This document shows positions 48,466 to 56,573 of a DNA stretch of 64,000 nucleotides, one piece after another; the first letter of the stretch is position 1; every line of letters starts with the position of its first letter. The notes under the pieces are model-generated. The model made no database searches. It was not told where the DNA came from and was given only the letters and a program-made list of their open reading frames with translations. Where the stretch lies: the NCBI GenBank assembly GCA_051955535.1, contig JBQCGP010000047.1, forward strand, positions 70,897-134,896, read 5' to 3'. The DNA comes from 13-2-20CM-68-14 sp051955535 (GTDB taxonomy: Bacteria; Actinomycetota; Thermoleophilia; Gaiellales; Gaiellaceae). Both the position numbers and the translations under genes were made by a program.

Positions 48466-49697
48466 CGAAAGGGAGGTTCGAGGCGAGGCTGCTGCTCCTC
48501 GTCAGCTTTGGGCTGGTCGCGTTCGGGCTGGTGATGGTCTACAGCGCGACGTCTGCCTCGGCCGCGCTCGAAAACGGTGATCCCGCCTACTACGTGAAGC
48601 GCCAGGCGATCTACGCGGCGCTCGGCCTGGTGCTGATGTTCGTGCTCGCGCGTATGCCCTTCCAGGCGCTGCGCCGGCTCGCGCCGATGCTCGTGATGGC
48701 GAGTCTCGTCCTGCTCGCCGCCGTGCTAGTACTCGGCTCCGCGGTCAACGGCGCGCGGCGCTGGATCTCCTTCGGCCCCGCCGTCTTCCAGCCGTCCGAG
48801 CTCGCGAAGCTCGCGCTCGCGGTCTGGGCGGCTGCCTACCTGGCGCGCCGCCGTCCACCGAACACGCTGAAGGAGCTCTGGCGCCCGATCGGCGCGCTCG
48901 CATGCGTCTTCGCGCTGCTCTTGGTCCTCGAGCCAGACCTCGGCACGACGATTGCGATCTTCGTGATGCTCGCCGGGATGCTGCTCGTCGCGGGCACGCC
49001 GGTGCGCATCCTCGGCGCGGGTCTCGGGATCGCCACCGCGCTCGGAGTCGCCGCGATCTGGTTCGAGCCCTACCGGCGGGCGCGGATCTTCAGCTTCGTG
49101 AACCCGTGGCATGACGCGCAGGGCGCCGGCTTCCAGATCGTGCAGGCGATGATCGGCCTCGGCTCGGGCGGCATCTTTGGGCGCGGCCTCGGCCAGAGCA
49201 TCGAGAAGGCGAACTTCCTGCCCGAGGCCCACACGGACATGATCTTCGCGATCATCGGCGAGGAGCTGGGGCTCGTCGGCGCGACAGCGCTGATCGCGGC
49301 TTACGCAACCTTCGCGTACGTCGGTCTCCGAATTGCGCTGCGCTGCCGCGACCCGTTTGGCAAGGCGCTCGCAACGGGCTTGACGATGCTCATCTGCGGC
49401 CAGGCGGCCATCAACATCGCCGCGGTGATGGGGCTGGCCCCGCTCACCGGAATCCCACTGCCGTTCGTGTCGTACGGTGGCTCGAGCCTGATCGTCGCCC
49501 TCGCGGCAGTCGGCATCCTCCTTAACATCGCGGTCGGTCATGGCGCAGAAGCGAGAGCTCAGGTGCGTGATCGCGGCCGGGGGAACGGCGGGGCACGTGC
49601 TGCCGGCGCTCGCGGTGGCCGAGGCGCTGGGGGAGCGCGGCGTGCAGGTGAGCTTCGCCGGGTCGCCGGATCGCGTCGAGGCACGGCTCGTCCCTGA
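48462..49697 (+). CDS. ftsW: Septal peptidoglycan glycosyltransferase FtsW (SEDS)
   Basis: 411 residues, GTG start overlapping the murD stop. About ten membrane segments. Motifs: VMVYSATSA, GARRWISFG, FQPSELAKLA, EPDLGTT, LPEAHTDMIFAIIGEELGL (with the catalytic Asp region) and GIPLPFVSYGGSSL. It polymerises lipid II with FtsI at the septum. The membrane domain ends near residue 358; the last ~53 residues, rich in Arg and Gly, are encoded in the 158-bp overlap with murG and look like out-of-frame read-through. Confidence 0.93.
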   Translation: MTKGRFEARLLLLVSFGLVAFGLVMVYSATSASAALENGDPAYYVKRQAIYAALGLVLMFVLARMPFQALRRLAPMLVMASLVLLAAVLVLGSAVNGARRWISFGPAVFQPSELAKLALAVWAAAYLARRRPPNTLKELWRPIGALACVFALLLVLEPDLGTTIAIFVMLAGMLLVAGTPVRILGAGLGIATALGVAAIWFEPYRRARIFSFVNPWHDAQGAGFQIVQAMIGLGSGGIFGRGLGQSIEKANFLPEAHTDMIFAIIGEELGLVGATALIAAYATFAYVGLRIALRCRDPFGKALATGLTMLICGQAAINIAAVMGLAPLTGIPLPFVSYGGSSLIVALAAVGILLNIAVGHGAEARAQVRDRGRGNGGARAAGARGGRGAGGARRAGELRRVAGSRRGTARP

Positions 49698-50610
49698 GGC
49701 CGGGTACGAGTTCGACGCGTTCGAGAGCTCCGGGCTCCCGCGGCGGCCGGGGCTCGCGCTCGCTCGCGCGCTCGTGACCGCCGCACGAGCGCCGGCGACC
49801 TGCCTGGCGATCTTGCGACGGCGAAATCCCGACGTCGTACTGGGCGGCGGAGGCTACGTGTCGGGGCCGATGGTCGTCGCGGCGGGGCTGAGCCGGACGC
49901 CGGCCGCGCTGCTCGAGGCCGATGCCGAGCTCGGGCTCGCGAACCGCCTCGCCGTGCCGTTCGCGCGCAGGGTCTTCCTTGCGCTGCCGATCGCCGGGCG
50001 CGACGGGTCGAAGTACAGCGTCACCGGACGGCCGGTGCCTCTGCGCTCGAGTGCAGTTCCGGCTGAGGAGGCGCGGCGCAGGTTCGAGTTGCCGGCCGAC
50101 GGTCCCGTCCTGCTCGTGCTCGGGGGCAGCCAGGGTGCACGCCGGCTGAACGAACTGGCCGTGGAGCGATGGGGAGTCGCCGGGCCTGCCGTGCTGCACA
50201 TCTCCGGAGAGCGCGACTACGCCGCGCTGCGCGACCGAGTCTCGCGCCAGGATTACCGGCTCCTGGCGTTCACCGATGAGATCGGCGCTGCCTACAGTGC
50301 GGCCGATCTCGCCCTCGCTCGCGCCGGAGGCTCGGTCTGGGAGCTGGCGGCCGCGGGACTTCCTGCGGTTCTGGTTCCGTACCCGCACGCGACCGCGGAT
50401 CATCAGGCCAAGAACGCACGCTTTTTCGAGGGAGCCGGCGGTGCTATCGCGGTCGACGAATCGGAGCTCGAGCGCGTTTCGAAGCTCGTCGAGGAGCTGC
50501 TTGCCGATCCGGCGCGGCGCGCGGGCATGAGCGAAGCGATGCGGAAGGTCGCGCGCCCTGAGGCGGCGGACGAGATTGCAGAGGAGTTGATCGCGCTTGC
50601 CGGCGCTTGA
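49540..50610 (+). CDS. murG: UDP-GlcNAc:lipid I transferase MurG
   Basis: 356 residues, ATG start inside ftsW. GT-B fold: VIAAGGTAGHVLPALAVAEAL (donor loop 1), LGGGGYVSGPMV, LVLGGSQGARRLNELA (loop 2), and ARAGGSVWELAAAGLPAVLVPYPHAT (nucleotide-sugar site). It adds GlcNAc to lipid I to form lipid II on the inner membrane face. It overlaps murC by 14 bp. Confidence 0.95.
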   Translation: MAQKRELRCVIAAGGTAGHVLPALAVAEALGERGVQVSFAGSPDRVEARLVPEAGYEFDAFESSGLPRRPGLALARALVTAARAPATCLAILRRRNPDVVLGGGGYVSGPMVVAAGLSRTPAALLEADAELGLANRLAVPFARRVFLALPIAGRDGSKYSVTGRPVPLRSSAVPAEEARRRFELPADGPVLLVLGGSQGARRLNELAVERWGVAGPAVLHISGERDYAALRDRVSRQDYRLLAFTDEIGAAYSAADLALARAGGSVWELAAAGLPAVLVPYPHATADHQAKNARFFEGAGGAIAVDESELERVSKLVEELLADPARRAGMSEAMRKVARPEAADEIAEELIALAGA

Positions 50611-51775
50611 CGGGCGCCGGATCTGGTTCGTCGGCATCGGCGGCGCCGGACTGTCCGGCTATGCGCTGCTCGCGCGTGCCTGGGGAGCAGAGGTGGGCGG
50701 CTGGGATCGGGTCGAGACGCCGTACCTGGCACCTCTTGGCGACGTCCTCGTCGAGCTCGCGCCCGAGCCCGTCGTGCCCGAGGGCTGGCCGGAAGTCGTC
50801 GTCTCGACCGCCTATCGGGGCCAGGTCGAGGGGAGACCGCGCTCCGAATTTCTTGCGGAGCTCGTCTCGCTGCAGCGCTCGATCGTCGTGGCCGGTGCGC
50901 ACGGGAAGACGACAACTGCAGCGATGATCGCGTTCTGCCTCGAGCGCCTCGGCGACGATCCGGCCTTCCTGATCGGCGGCGAGGTTCCTCAGCTCGGCGG
51001 CAACGCCCGGGCGGGCCAGGGTTGGCTCGTCGTCGAGGGCGACGAGTCCGACCGCACGATTGCGGCGTTGTCGCCCGAGATCGCGGTCGTCACGAACGTC
51101 GACCTCGACCACCACAGCGAGTTCGCCTCTCGCGCCGAGGTCGAGGCGCTGTTCGATTCGTGGGCGACGGCGGTGCCGCAGGCCGTCCGCGGAGACAAGG
51201 TGGAGCCTGTCGAATTCGAGCTCGCGGTTCCGGGAGCACACAACCGCCTCAATGCGGCGGTCGCGCTGGCGGCAGTGGAGGCGGCCGGCTATTCGCGCGA
51301 GCAGGCCTCCGACGCCGTGCGCGACTTCCGGGGCGTCGGCCGTCGGCTCGAGAAGCGCGGTAGTGCGCGCGGGGTAGCGGTCGTCGACAGCTACGCGCAC
51401 CATCCGCGCGAGCTGGCCGCCGACATCGCGGCCAGTCGGAACGGTGGCCGCGTGCTCGTCCTCTTTCAGCCCCACCTGTACTCGCGCACGCGACACCTCG
51501 CCCGCGAATTCGGAGCCGCGCTCGCCGCGGCGGACGCGGTCGCTGTGACCGACATCTACCGTGCGCGGGAGGAGCCGATCGAAGGTGTGACAGGAAAGCT
51601 CGTCGTCGACGCGGTTGCCGACGCTCGCCCGGGAATGGAACTTGCCTGGACGCCGACCGTCGAGGAGGGTGCCCGCTTCGTCGCGGCACGGGCGAGGGCC
51701 GGAGACTGCGTGCTGACACTCGGCGCCGGCGACGTCGACCGGGCCGCCGCGCTCATCCTCGAGGCACTCGGGTGA
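50597..51775 (+). CDS. murC: UDP-MurNAc--L-alanine ligase MurC (compact)
   Basis: 392 residues from TTG. N-terminal IWFVGIGGAGLSGYALLAR, ATP loop AGAHGKTTTAAMIA, EGDESDRT, TNVDLDHHSEF, PGAHNRLNAAVALAAVEAAGY, and DSYAHHPRELAADI. Typical MurC is about 460 residues. Here the stretch between DLDHHSEF and PGAHN is only about 40 residues, roughly 60 fewer than usual, trimming the central domain. All catalytic motifs remain. Adds L-Ala to UDP-MurNAc. murB overlaps by 4 bp. Confidence 0.92.
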   Translation: MPALDGRRIWFVGIGGAGLSGYALLARAWGAEVGGWDRVETPYLAPLGDVLVELAPEPVVPEGWPEVVVSTAYRGQVEGRPRSEFLAELVSLQRSIVVAGAHGKTTTAAMIAFCLERLGDDPAFLIGGEVPQLGGNARAGQGWLVVEGDESDRTIAALSPEIAVVTNVDLDHHSEFASRAEVEALFDSWATAVPQAVRGDKVEPVEFELAVPGAHNRLNAAVALAAVEAAGYSREQASDAVRDFRGVGRRLEKRGSARGVAVVDSYAHHPRELAADIAASRNGGRVLVLFQPHLYSRTRHLAREFGAALAAADAVAVTDIYRAREEPIEGVTGKLVVDAVADARPGMELAWTPTVEEGARFVAARARAGDCVLTLGAGDVDRAAALILEALG

Positions 51776-52656
51776 AGATCGAAGAGGCCGTCCCACTCGG
51801 CCGCTACACAACGCTCGGCGCCGGGGGGCCGGCCAAGGCGTTTACGAAGCCGACGACGCACGAGGAGGTCGAGGAATCCCTGGCCTGGGCGCGCGAGCAC
51901 GAGCTCCCGGTCGCGGTCGTCGGGCTGGGCTCGAACCTGCTCGTGGCCGACGAGGGCGTCGAGGCGCTTGTCCTCAAGCTCGACGGCGAGCTGGCCTCGG
52001 CGGACGTTCGCGGCGAGCTCCTCGTGGCCGGCGGCGGGGCGCCGAATGCGGTCTGCCTGCATCGCGTGCGGGCGGCGGGTCTTGGCGGCTTCGAGTTCGC
52101 CTGCGCGATCCCGGGAACGGTCGGCGGCGGTGTGCGGATGAACGCGGGCGCGTACGGCAGCGACTGGTCCGAGATCCTCGTGCGCGCGCTCGTCGTCGAC
52201 GCCTCTGGTACGAGCTGGCGGACGCCGGACAAGCTCGGCCTCTCGTACCGGTATTCGCAGCTCGCCTCCGGGGAGGTTGTCGCCCGCGTCGAGTTCCGTC
52301 TCGTGCCGCGTGACCCGGCCGAGATCAAGGCGAGGATCGGCGAGCTGCAGGCGTTGCGGAAGGCCGCCCAGCCGACGAACAAGCGGACCTTCGGCAGCGT
52401 CTTCAAGAACCCGGATCACGAGCTGAGCGCCGGGAGGATGCTCGAGGCCTGCGGCCTGAAGGGCCATCGCATCGGCGGCGCACAGATCTCGCCGCGGCAC
52501 GCCAACTTCATCGAGAACGCGGACAGCGCTCGCGCCGCGGATGCGATCGCGCTGATGACCGAGGCGCGACGCCGAGCGCACGAGGCGTACGGAATCGAGC
52601 TCGAGCACGAGGTCCAGTTCTTGGGGCCGCTGACGCTTCCGCCCCTCCCGGCTTAG
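51772..52656 (+). CDS. murB: UDP-N-acetylenolpyruvoylglucosamine reductase MurB
   Basis: 294 residues, GTG overlapping the murC stop. FAD-binding motifs LGLGSNLLVADEG and AIPGTVGGGVRMNAGAYGSD. Catalytic Ser in KRTFGSVFKNP. Lacks the extra loop of type I enzymes, so type II. It reduces enolpyruvyl-UDP-GlcNAc to UDP-MurNAc with NADPH. Last of the overlapping mur run; a 284-bp non-coding leader follows before ftsQ. Confidence 0.95.
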   Translation: MKIEEAVPLGRYTTLGAGGPAKAFTKPTTHEEVEESLAWAREHELPVAVVGLGSNLLVADEGVEALVLKLDGELASADVRGELLVAGGGAPNAVCLHRVRAAGLGGFEFACAIPGTVGGGVRMNAGAYGSDWSEILVRALVVDASGTSWRTPDKLGLSYRYSQLASGEVVARVEFRLVPRDPAEIKARIGELQALRKAAQPTNKRTFGSVFKNPDHELSAGRMLEACGLKGHRIGGAQISPRHANFIENADSARAADAIALMTEARRRAHEAYGIELEHEVQFLGPLTLPPLPA

Positions 52657-52769
52657 TTCGCCCGACGCGCGAGCTGCCGCGGCGCTGCGATTGGCAGGGC
52701 ATTCGGCCGATAGGCACACATTCGGACCTATCCCGGCACCCAAGGGCGCGTGATTCGACGGTAGGCTCG

Positions 52770-52940
52770 ATCGCAGAGGGAGGTGGGAAGGAGCCCCTCC
52801 CAGGGTGGGGGTACGCGCGCGCGTGAACCTCTAAGCGGCCGAAAGGTCGGTCGACCGCGGAGTGTTCAGACGGAGCAGCGCCAGCGCTCCGCTGATCCTT
52901 CGCGGTAGGAGCAAGTCCGGATGCGGCGAACCGAGGTTCG
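52770..52940 (+). promoter_or_regulatory. Hairpin-rich leader upstream of ftsQ (candidate regulatory RNA)
   Basis: Within the 284-bp murB-ftsQ gap several stems line up: GGGAGG/CCTCCC (52778-52801), the alternating palindrome ACGCGCGCGCGT (52813-52824), and GCGG...CCGC enclosing CCGA-AAGG-TCGG (52835-52858). AGCGC/GCGCT follows near 52885. The last is the perfect hairpin CGAACC-GA-GGTTCG (52927-52940), ending at the base before the ftsQ ATG. That hairpin contains the only GAGG ribosome-binding-like sequence, so the start would be masked unless the stem opens. No known aptamer was recognised. Confidence 0.45.
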
Positions 52941-53753
52941 ATGGCGTCTGTCTCGAGATCGGGCCGTATGCGGGCGGTTGCGCTGCGGCGCCCTCGCGGC
53001 ATACGCGCTGCCAATCTGCCGAGGGCATTGCCTTCCGGCCGTGCGCTCGCGCTTGGGTTCGCGCTGCTGGCCGCGGGCGTCCTCGCGTACTTCGGCGCGC
53101 GCGAGAGCTCTCTGTTTGCGCTGCGGTCGGTCCGGGTCACCGGCGCGCCGCCAGGCGTGGCCTCACACGTTCGAGCGGCGCTTGCGCCCCTCAAGGGTCA
53201 CAGCCTCGTCGGCCTGGACCAAGACGCGGTCGAACGTCGGCTATCCGCCCTCCCGGACGTGGCGGCTGCGACCGTGGACCGAGACTTCCCGCACACGCTC
53301 CACGTCTCGGTGATACCGGCTCACTCGATCGCGGTTCTCCGCCGCGGAGGGGCTGCCTGGATCGTCTCGAGCGACGGCCGTGTCATCCGCACTGCCGACC
53401 GATTCGCGTCCCCGAAGCTTCCGCGGATCTGGGTTCAACGCTCGACGACCGTCGATACGGGGGCAACCCTCGGCGATGCCGACGCCGCTCGGGCGATCGC
53501 CGCGCTCGCCACCGCCCGGCGCGCGCGCCTCGAAGCCAGGATCGCGACCGTGCGGGCCAGCGGCCAGGAGTTGACCTTCGTGCTCGCCAGCGGTCTCCAA
53601 GTGCGCTTCGGCGATCCCACCGACCTTCCGCTTAAGGTTGCCGTCGTCGAGCGCTTGATCCCACTCGTCCAGGGCGGCAGCGCGTACGTCGACGTGGCCG
53701 TTCCCGAGCGTCCCGTCGCCGGTGGGAACCCTCAACTATCAACCTCAGGTTGA
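52941..53753 (+). CDS. ftsQ: Cell division protein FtsQ
   Basis: 270 residues, ATG start; an internal ATG at 52968 is possible. A basic cytoplasmic tail, one membrane segment (ALALGFALLAAGVLAYFGA, about 34-52), a POTRA domain (LRSVRVTGAPPGVASHVRAAL, about 60-130) and a beta domain follow. It links early and late divisome proteins. ftsZ follows after 61 bp with its own promoter. Confidence 0.88.
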   Translation: MASVSRSGRMRAVALRRPRGIRAANLPRALPSGRALALGFALLAAGVLAYFGARESSLFALRSVRVTGAPPGVASHVRAALAPLKGHSLVGLDQDAVERRLSALPDVAAATVDRDFPHTLHVSVIPAHSIAVLRRGGAAWIVSSDGRVIRTADRFASPKLPRIWVQRSTTVDTGATLGDADAARAIAALATARRARLEARIATVRASGQELTFVLASGLQVRFGDPTDLPLKVAVVERLIPLVQGGSAYVDVAVPERPVAGGNPQLSTSG

Positions 53754-53775
53754 AGGTCGGGACACCGACAGCACG

Positions 53776-53804
53776 TTGACAGGCCTGTAAAAGGCGCGTA
53801 CTCT
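53776..53804 (+). promoter_or_regulatory. Sigma-70-type promoter for ftsZ
   Basis: A perfect TTGACA -35 (53776-53781), 17-bp spacer and TACTCT -10 (53799-53804, three of six). Expected transcription start near 53811, only a few bases before the ATG at 53815 and 58 bases before the alternative GTG at 53869. Confidence 0.6.
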
Positions 53805-53814
53805 CCTGCCGGGA

Positions 53815-54954
53815 ATGGGGCGCAAAACCAGACGCTCCACTGAAGCTTCAGGTCGAGCAAGCTTGAGCGTGAGAGATCAAACAGGCAACTTCCTCGCCGT
53901 CATCAAGGTGGTGGGTGTCGGCGGCGGTGGCACGAACGCGGTCAACCGCATGGTCGACGCGGGTCTGACCGGCGTTGAGTTCATCGCCGTGAATACGGAC
54001 GCTCAGGCACTCCTGATGTGCGACGCCGACGTGAAGATCCACATCGGCTCGCAGGCGACGCGCGGTCTTGGCGCCGGCGCGGATCCAGTCGTCGGCAAGG
54101 CGGCGGCTCAGGAGAGTCGTGATGAGCTGAAGGAGTCCCTCAAGGGTGCGGACATGGTGTTCGTCACCGCCGGCGAGGGCGGCGGGACAGGCACCGGCGG
54201 CGCGCCGATCATCGGCGAGCTCGCTGCAGAGCTCGGCGCGCTCACTGTCGGAGTCGTGACGCGGCCGTTCTCGTTCGAGGGCCGAAAGCGCGCGCAGCAG
54301 GCCGAGCGCGGAATCGAGGATCTGCGCGACGTGGTCGACACGTTGATCGTGATCGAGAACGATCGTCTGCTTCAGGTGGTCGAGAAGCGAACCTCGATCG
54401 TCGATGCGTTCAAGCTCGCCGACGACGTGCTCCGGCAGGGCGTCCAAGGCATCACCGACCTGATCACGATCCCTGGGCTCGTGAACCTCGACTTCGCCGA
54501 CGTCCGGACGATCATGCGCGGAGCCGGCTCGGCGCTGATGGGGATCGGCGGTGCTTCGGGAGAGAACCGCGCCACCGAGGCGGCGCAGGCCGCGGTGTCG
54601 TCGCCGCTCCTCGAGGCGTCAATCGAGGGCGCGACCGGAATTCTGCTCAACGTCACCGGCGGCGCCGACATCGGGCTGTTCGAGGTCAACGAAGCGGCAG
54701 AGGTCGTCACCGGCGCGGCGGACCAGAACGCGAACGTGATCTTCGGCGCCGTAATCGACGAGGGACTGAAGGACGAGGTTCGCGTGACGGTGATCGCCAC
54801 CGGCTTCGGCCCGCATCGGACCCGGCGTCGCCGGGGAGCAGAGGTCGCGGAACCGGAACAGCAGCAACGGGAGGAGCCGCAGCCCGTCCGGCGCGAGGGC
54901 TTCGAGGTCCCGGACGACGTTCTCGAAGTTCCGTCGTTCCTCCGCGACAACTAG
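53815..54954 (+). CDS. ftsZ: Cell division GTPase FtsZ
   Basis: 379 residues from ATG. GTP-binding KVVGVGGGGTNAVNRM, the tubulin signature GEGGGTGTGGAP, and the catalytic T7 loop NLDFADVRTIM are intact. The flexible linker is short. The C-terminal peptide (DDVLEVPSFLRDN) matches the DIPxFLR conserved tail that binds partners such as SepF. Start choice: GTG at 53869 (VRDQTGNFLAVIK) gives the usual FtsZ length, while ATG 53815 adds 18 basic residues and would be nearly leaderless given the promoter. Confidence 0.96.
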   Translation: MGRKTRRSTEASGRASLSVRDQTGNFLAVIKVVGVGGGGTNAVNRMVDAGLTGVEFIAVNTDAQALLMCDADVKIHIGSQATRGLGAGADPVVGKAAAQESRDELKESLKGADMVFVTAGEGGGTGTGGAPIIGELAAELGALTVGVVTRPFSFEGRKRAQQAERGIEDLRDVVDTLIVIENDRLLQVVEKRTSIVDAFKLADDVLRQGVQGITDLITIPGLVNLDFADVRTIMRGAGSALMGIGGASGENRATEAAQAAVSSPLLEASIEGATGILLNVTGGADIGLFEVNEAAEVVTGAADQNANVIFGAVIDEGLKDEVRVTVIATGFGPHRTRRRRGAEVAEPEQQQREEPQPVRREGFEVPDDVLEVPSFLRDN

Positions 54955-55008
54955 GCCCAAGGTTTAGCGACGTGCCGGTTGCGGTACGTTCGCGGTTGCC
55001 CTCTCGGG

Positions 55009-55034
55009 CTCCTCGCTTAAGCGGGAAGCCCGCG
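55009..55034. terminator. Hairpin downstream of ftsZ
   Basis: GGGCTCCTCGC pairs with GCGGGAAGCCC around a TTAA loop (11 positions, one mismatch, one wobble), 54 bp after the ftsZ stop. Probably ends the dcw transcript. Confidence 0.45.
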
Positions 55035-55047
55035 ATGACCCGGTCCG

Positions 55048-55088
55048 GCCGTCCCGGCCCCCTTGCTTGGCAGGGGGACCGGGGCGGC
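55048..55088 (+). terminator. 16-bp GC hairpin between ftsZ and gcvT
   Basis: GCCGTCCCGGCCCCCT (55048-55063) pairs with AGGGGG, a bulged A, then CCGGGGCGGC (55072-55088), 16 bp in all with one wobble and an 8-nt loop, followed by TTCCTTT. It is terminator-like but only 22 bp before the gcvT ATG, so it could act as an attenuator for the glycine cleavage operon. Confidence 0.5.
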
Positions 55089-55110
55089 TTCCTTTAGCAT
55101 CACCGCCCGG

Positions 55111-56178
55111 ATGCAGACCCTCCTGCGGACGCCGCTGTACGACCGTCACGTCGCGCTGGGCGCGCGGATGGTTCCCTTCGCCGGCTGGGAGATGCCCGTC
55201 CAGTACGAGGGCGTTATCCCTGAGCACAAGGCAGTACGGAATGACTGCGGAGTTTTCGACGTCTCGCATATGGGCGAGCTCGAGGTCGAAGGCCCGCGCG
55301 CGGGTGCGCTTCTGCAGGCGCTCCTCTCGAACGACATCGACCGTCTCGAGGACGGGCGGGCGCAGTACACCTTGCTCACGAACGAGGCCGGCGGGATCGT
55401 CGACGACCTGATCGTCTACCGCCTCAGCCCGTTTCGGTACCTGCTGATCGTCAACGCCGCGAACAGCGAGGCCGACTTCGAATGGCTGAAGGAACGCGAG
55501 ATTCCGGGCTCCGACGTCCGTGACGTCTCCGACGAGTACGGGCTTCTGGCGGTGCAGGGTCCCCACTCGCTGGAGCGACTCGGCCTACCCGCAGCGCCGG
55601 CGTTCTCGTTCGCCGAGGGGGAGATCGATGGGATCGCCTGCATGATCAACCGAACGGGCTACACGGGCGAGACAGGTGTCGAGCTGATGGTTCCGGCCGA
55701 GGATGCGGGCGAGCTCTGGGACCGGGTCGTCGCGCGTGGCGCCACGCCTGCCGGTCTCGGTGCGCGCGACACGCTTCGCCTCGAGGTCTGTTACCCGCTC
55801 CACGGCAACGACATCGGCCCCGATACTGACGCGATCTCGGCCGGGCTCGGCTGGGTCTGTGCGCTCGACACGGAATTCACGGGGGCGGAAGAACTGCGAC
55901 GGATCAGGGCCGAAGGGCCTGCTCGCCGGCTCGTCGCCTTCGTCATGGAGGAGCGCGCGGTCCCGCGTCAGGGCATGGCCGTCGAGGGTGGCGGTGAGGT
56001 CACTTCCGGGACGCACTCGCCGATGCTGGATCGCGGAATCGGTCTTGCTTACGTCCCCTCGAGCCTTGCCGAGCCGGGCGAGGAGTTGACCATCGACGTT
56101 CGCGGGCGTCCGCGTCGCGCCCGGATCGTGCCGAAGCCGATCTTTAAGCGGGAGGAGAGCCCCAGTGGCAGTGGCTGA
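55111..56178 (+). CDS. gcvT: Glycine cleavage system aminomethyltransferase (T protein)
   Basis: 355 residues, ATG start. RTPLYDRHVALGARMVPFAGWEMPVQY, FDVSHMGELEVEG, NRTGYTGETGVELMVP and the folate-site ARDTLRLEVCYPLHGND are family hallmarks; FTSGTHSP-type sequence (VTSGTHSPML) is in the C-terminal domain. It transfers the aminomethyl carbon from the H-protein to tetrahydrofolate, releasing ammonia. It overlaps gcvH by 14 bp. Confidence 0.95.
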   Translation: MQTLLRTPLYDRHVALGARMVPFAGWEMPVQYEGVIPEHKAVRNDCGVFDVSHMGELEVEGPRAGALLQALLSNDIDRLEDGRAQYTLLTNEAGGIVDDLIVYRLSPFRYLLIVNAANSEADFEWLKEREIPGSDVRDVSDEYGLLAVQGPHSLERLGLPAAPAFSFAEGEIDGIACMINRTGYTGETGVELMVPAEDAGELWDRVVARGATPAGLGARDTLRLEVCYPLHGNDIGPDTDAISAGLGWVCALDTEFTGAEELRRIRAEGPARRLVAFVMEERAVPRQGMAVEGGGEVTSGTHSPMLDRGIGLAYVPSSLAEPGEELTIDVRGRPRRARIVPKPIFKREESPSGSG

Positions 56179-56560
56179 GACGTACCCCGACGAGCTCAAG
56201 TACCACCCGGAACACGACTGGGCGCGGATCGACGGGGACGACGCGACGCTGGGGATCACTTGGTTCGCTCAGGACTCGCTCGGCGAGCTGGTCCACTTCG
56301 AGCCTCCCGACGAAGGAACCAGGATCGGCAAGGACGACGCCTACGGCGAGGTTGAGTCCGTCAAGGCCGTCTCGGACCTCATCTCTCCGCTCTCCGGCGA
56401 GGTGATCGAGGTCAACAAGAAGATCGTCGAAGCGCCAGAAACGGTCAATGAGGATCCGTACGGAGAGGGATGGCTCGTGCGGGTCCGGCTCACGGAACCT
56501 GACGAGGTCGATTCGCTCCTGGACGCGGCTGCCTACCGCCAGCTCCTCGAAGAGCAGTAG
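56165..56560 (+). CDS. gcvH: Glycine cleavage system H protein
   Basis: 131 residues, GTG start. The lipoyl-lysine motif GEVESVKAVSDL is intact (Lys near 67), preceded by YHPEHDWARIDGDDATLGIT and followed by SPLSGEVIEVNKKIVEAPE. It shuttles the methylamine intermediate between P and T proteins. gcvPA starts 13 bp after the stop. Confidence 0.96.
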   Translation: MAVAETYPDELKYHPEHDWARIDGDDATLGITWFAQDSLGELVHFEPPDEGTRIGKDDAYGEVESVKAVSDLISPLSGEVIEVNKKIVEAPETVNEDPYGEGWLVRVRLTEPDEVDSLLDAAAYRQLLEEQ

Positions 56561-56573
56561 CCCGCGCCGGCGC

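Noticed and set aside
54955..55110. Glycine riboswitch upstream of gcvT
   Set aside because: No aptamer core sequences were found; only GC hairpins are present.
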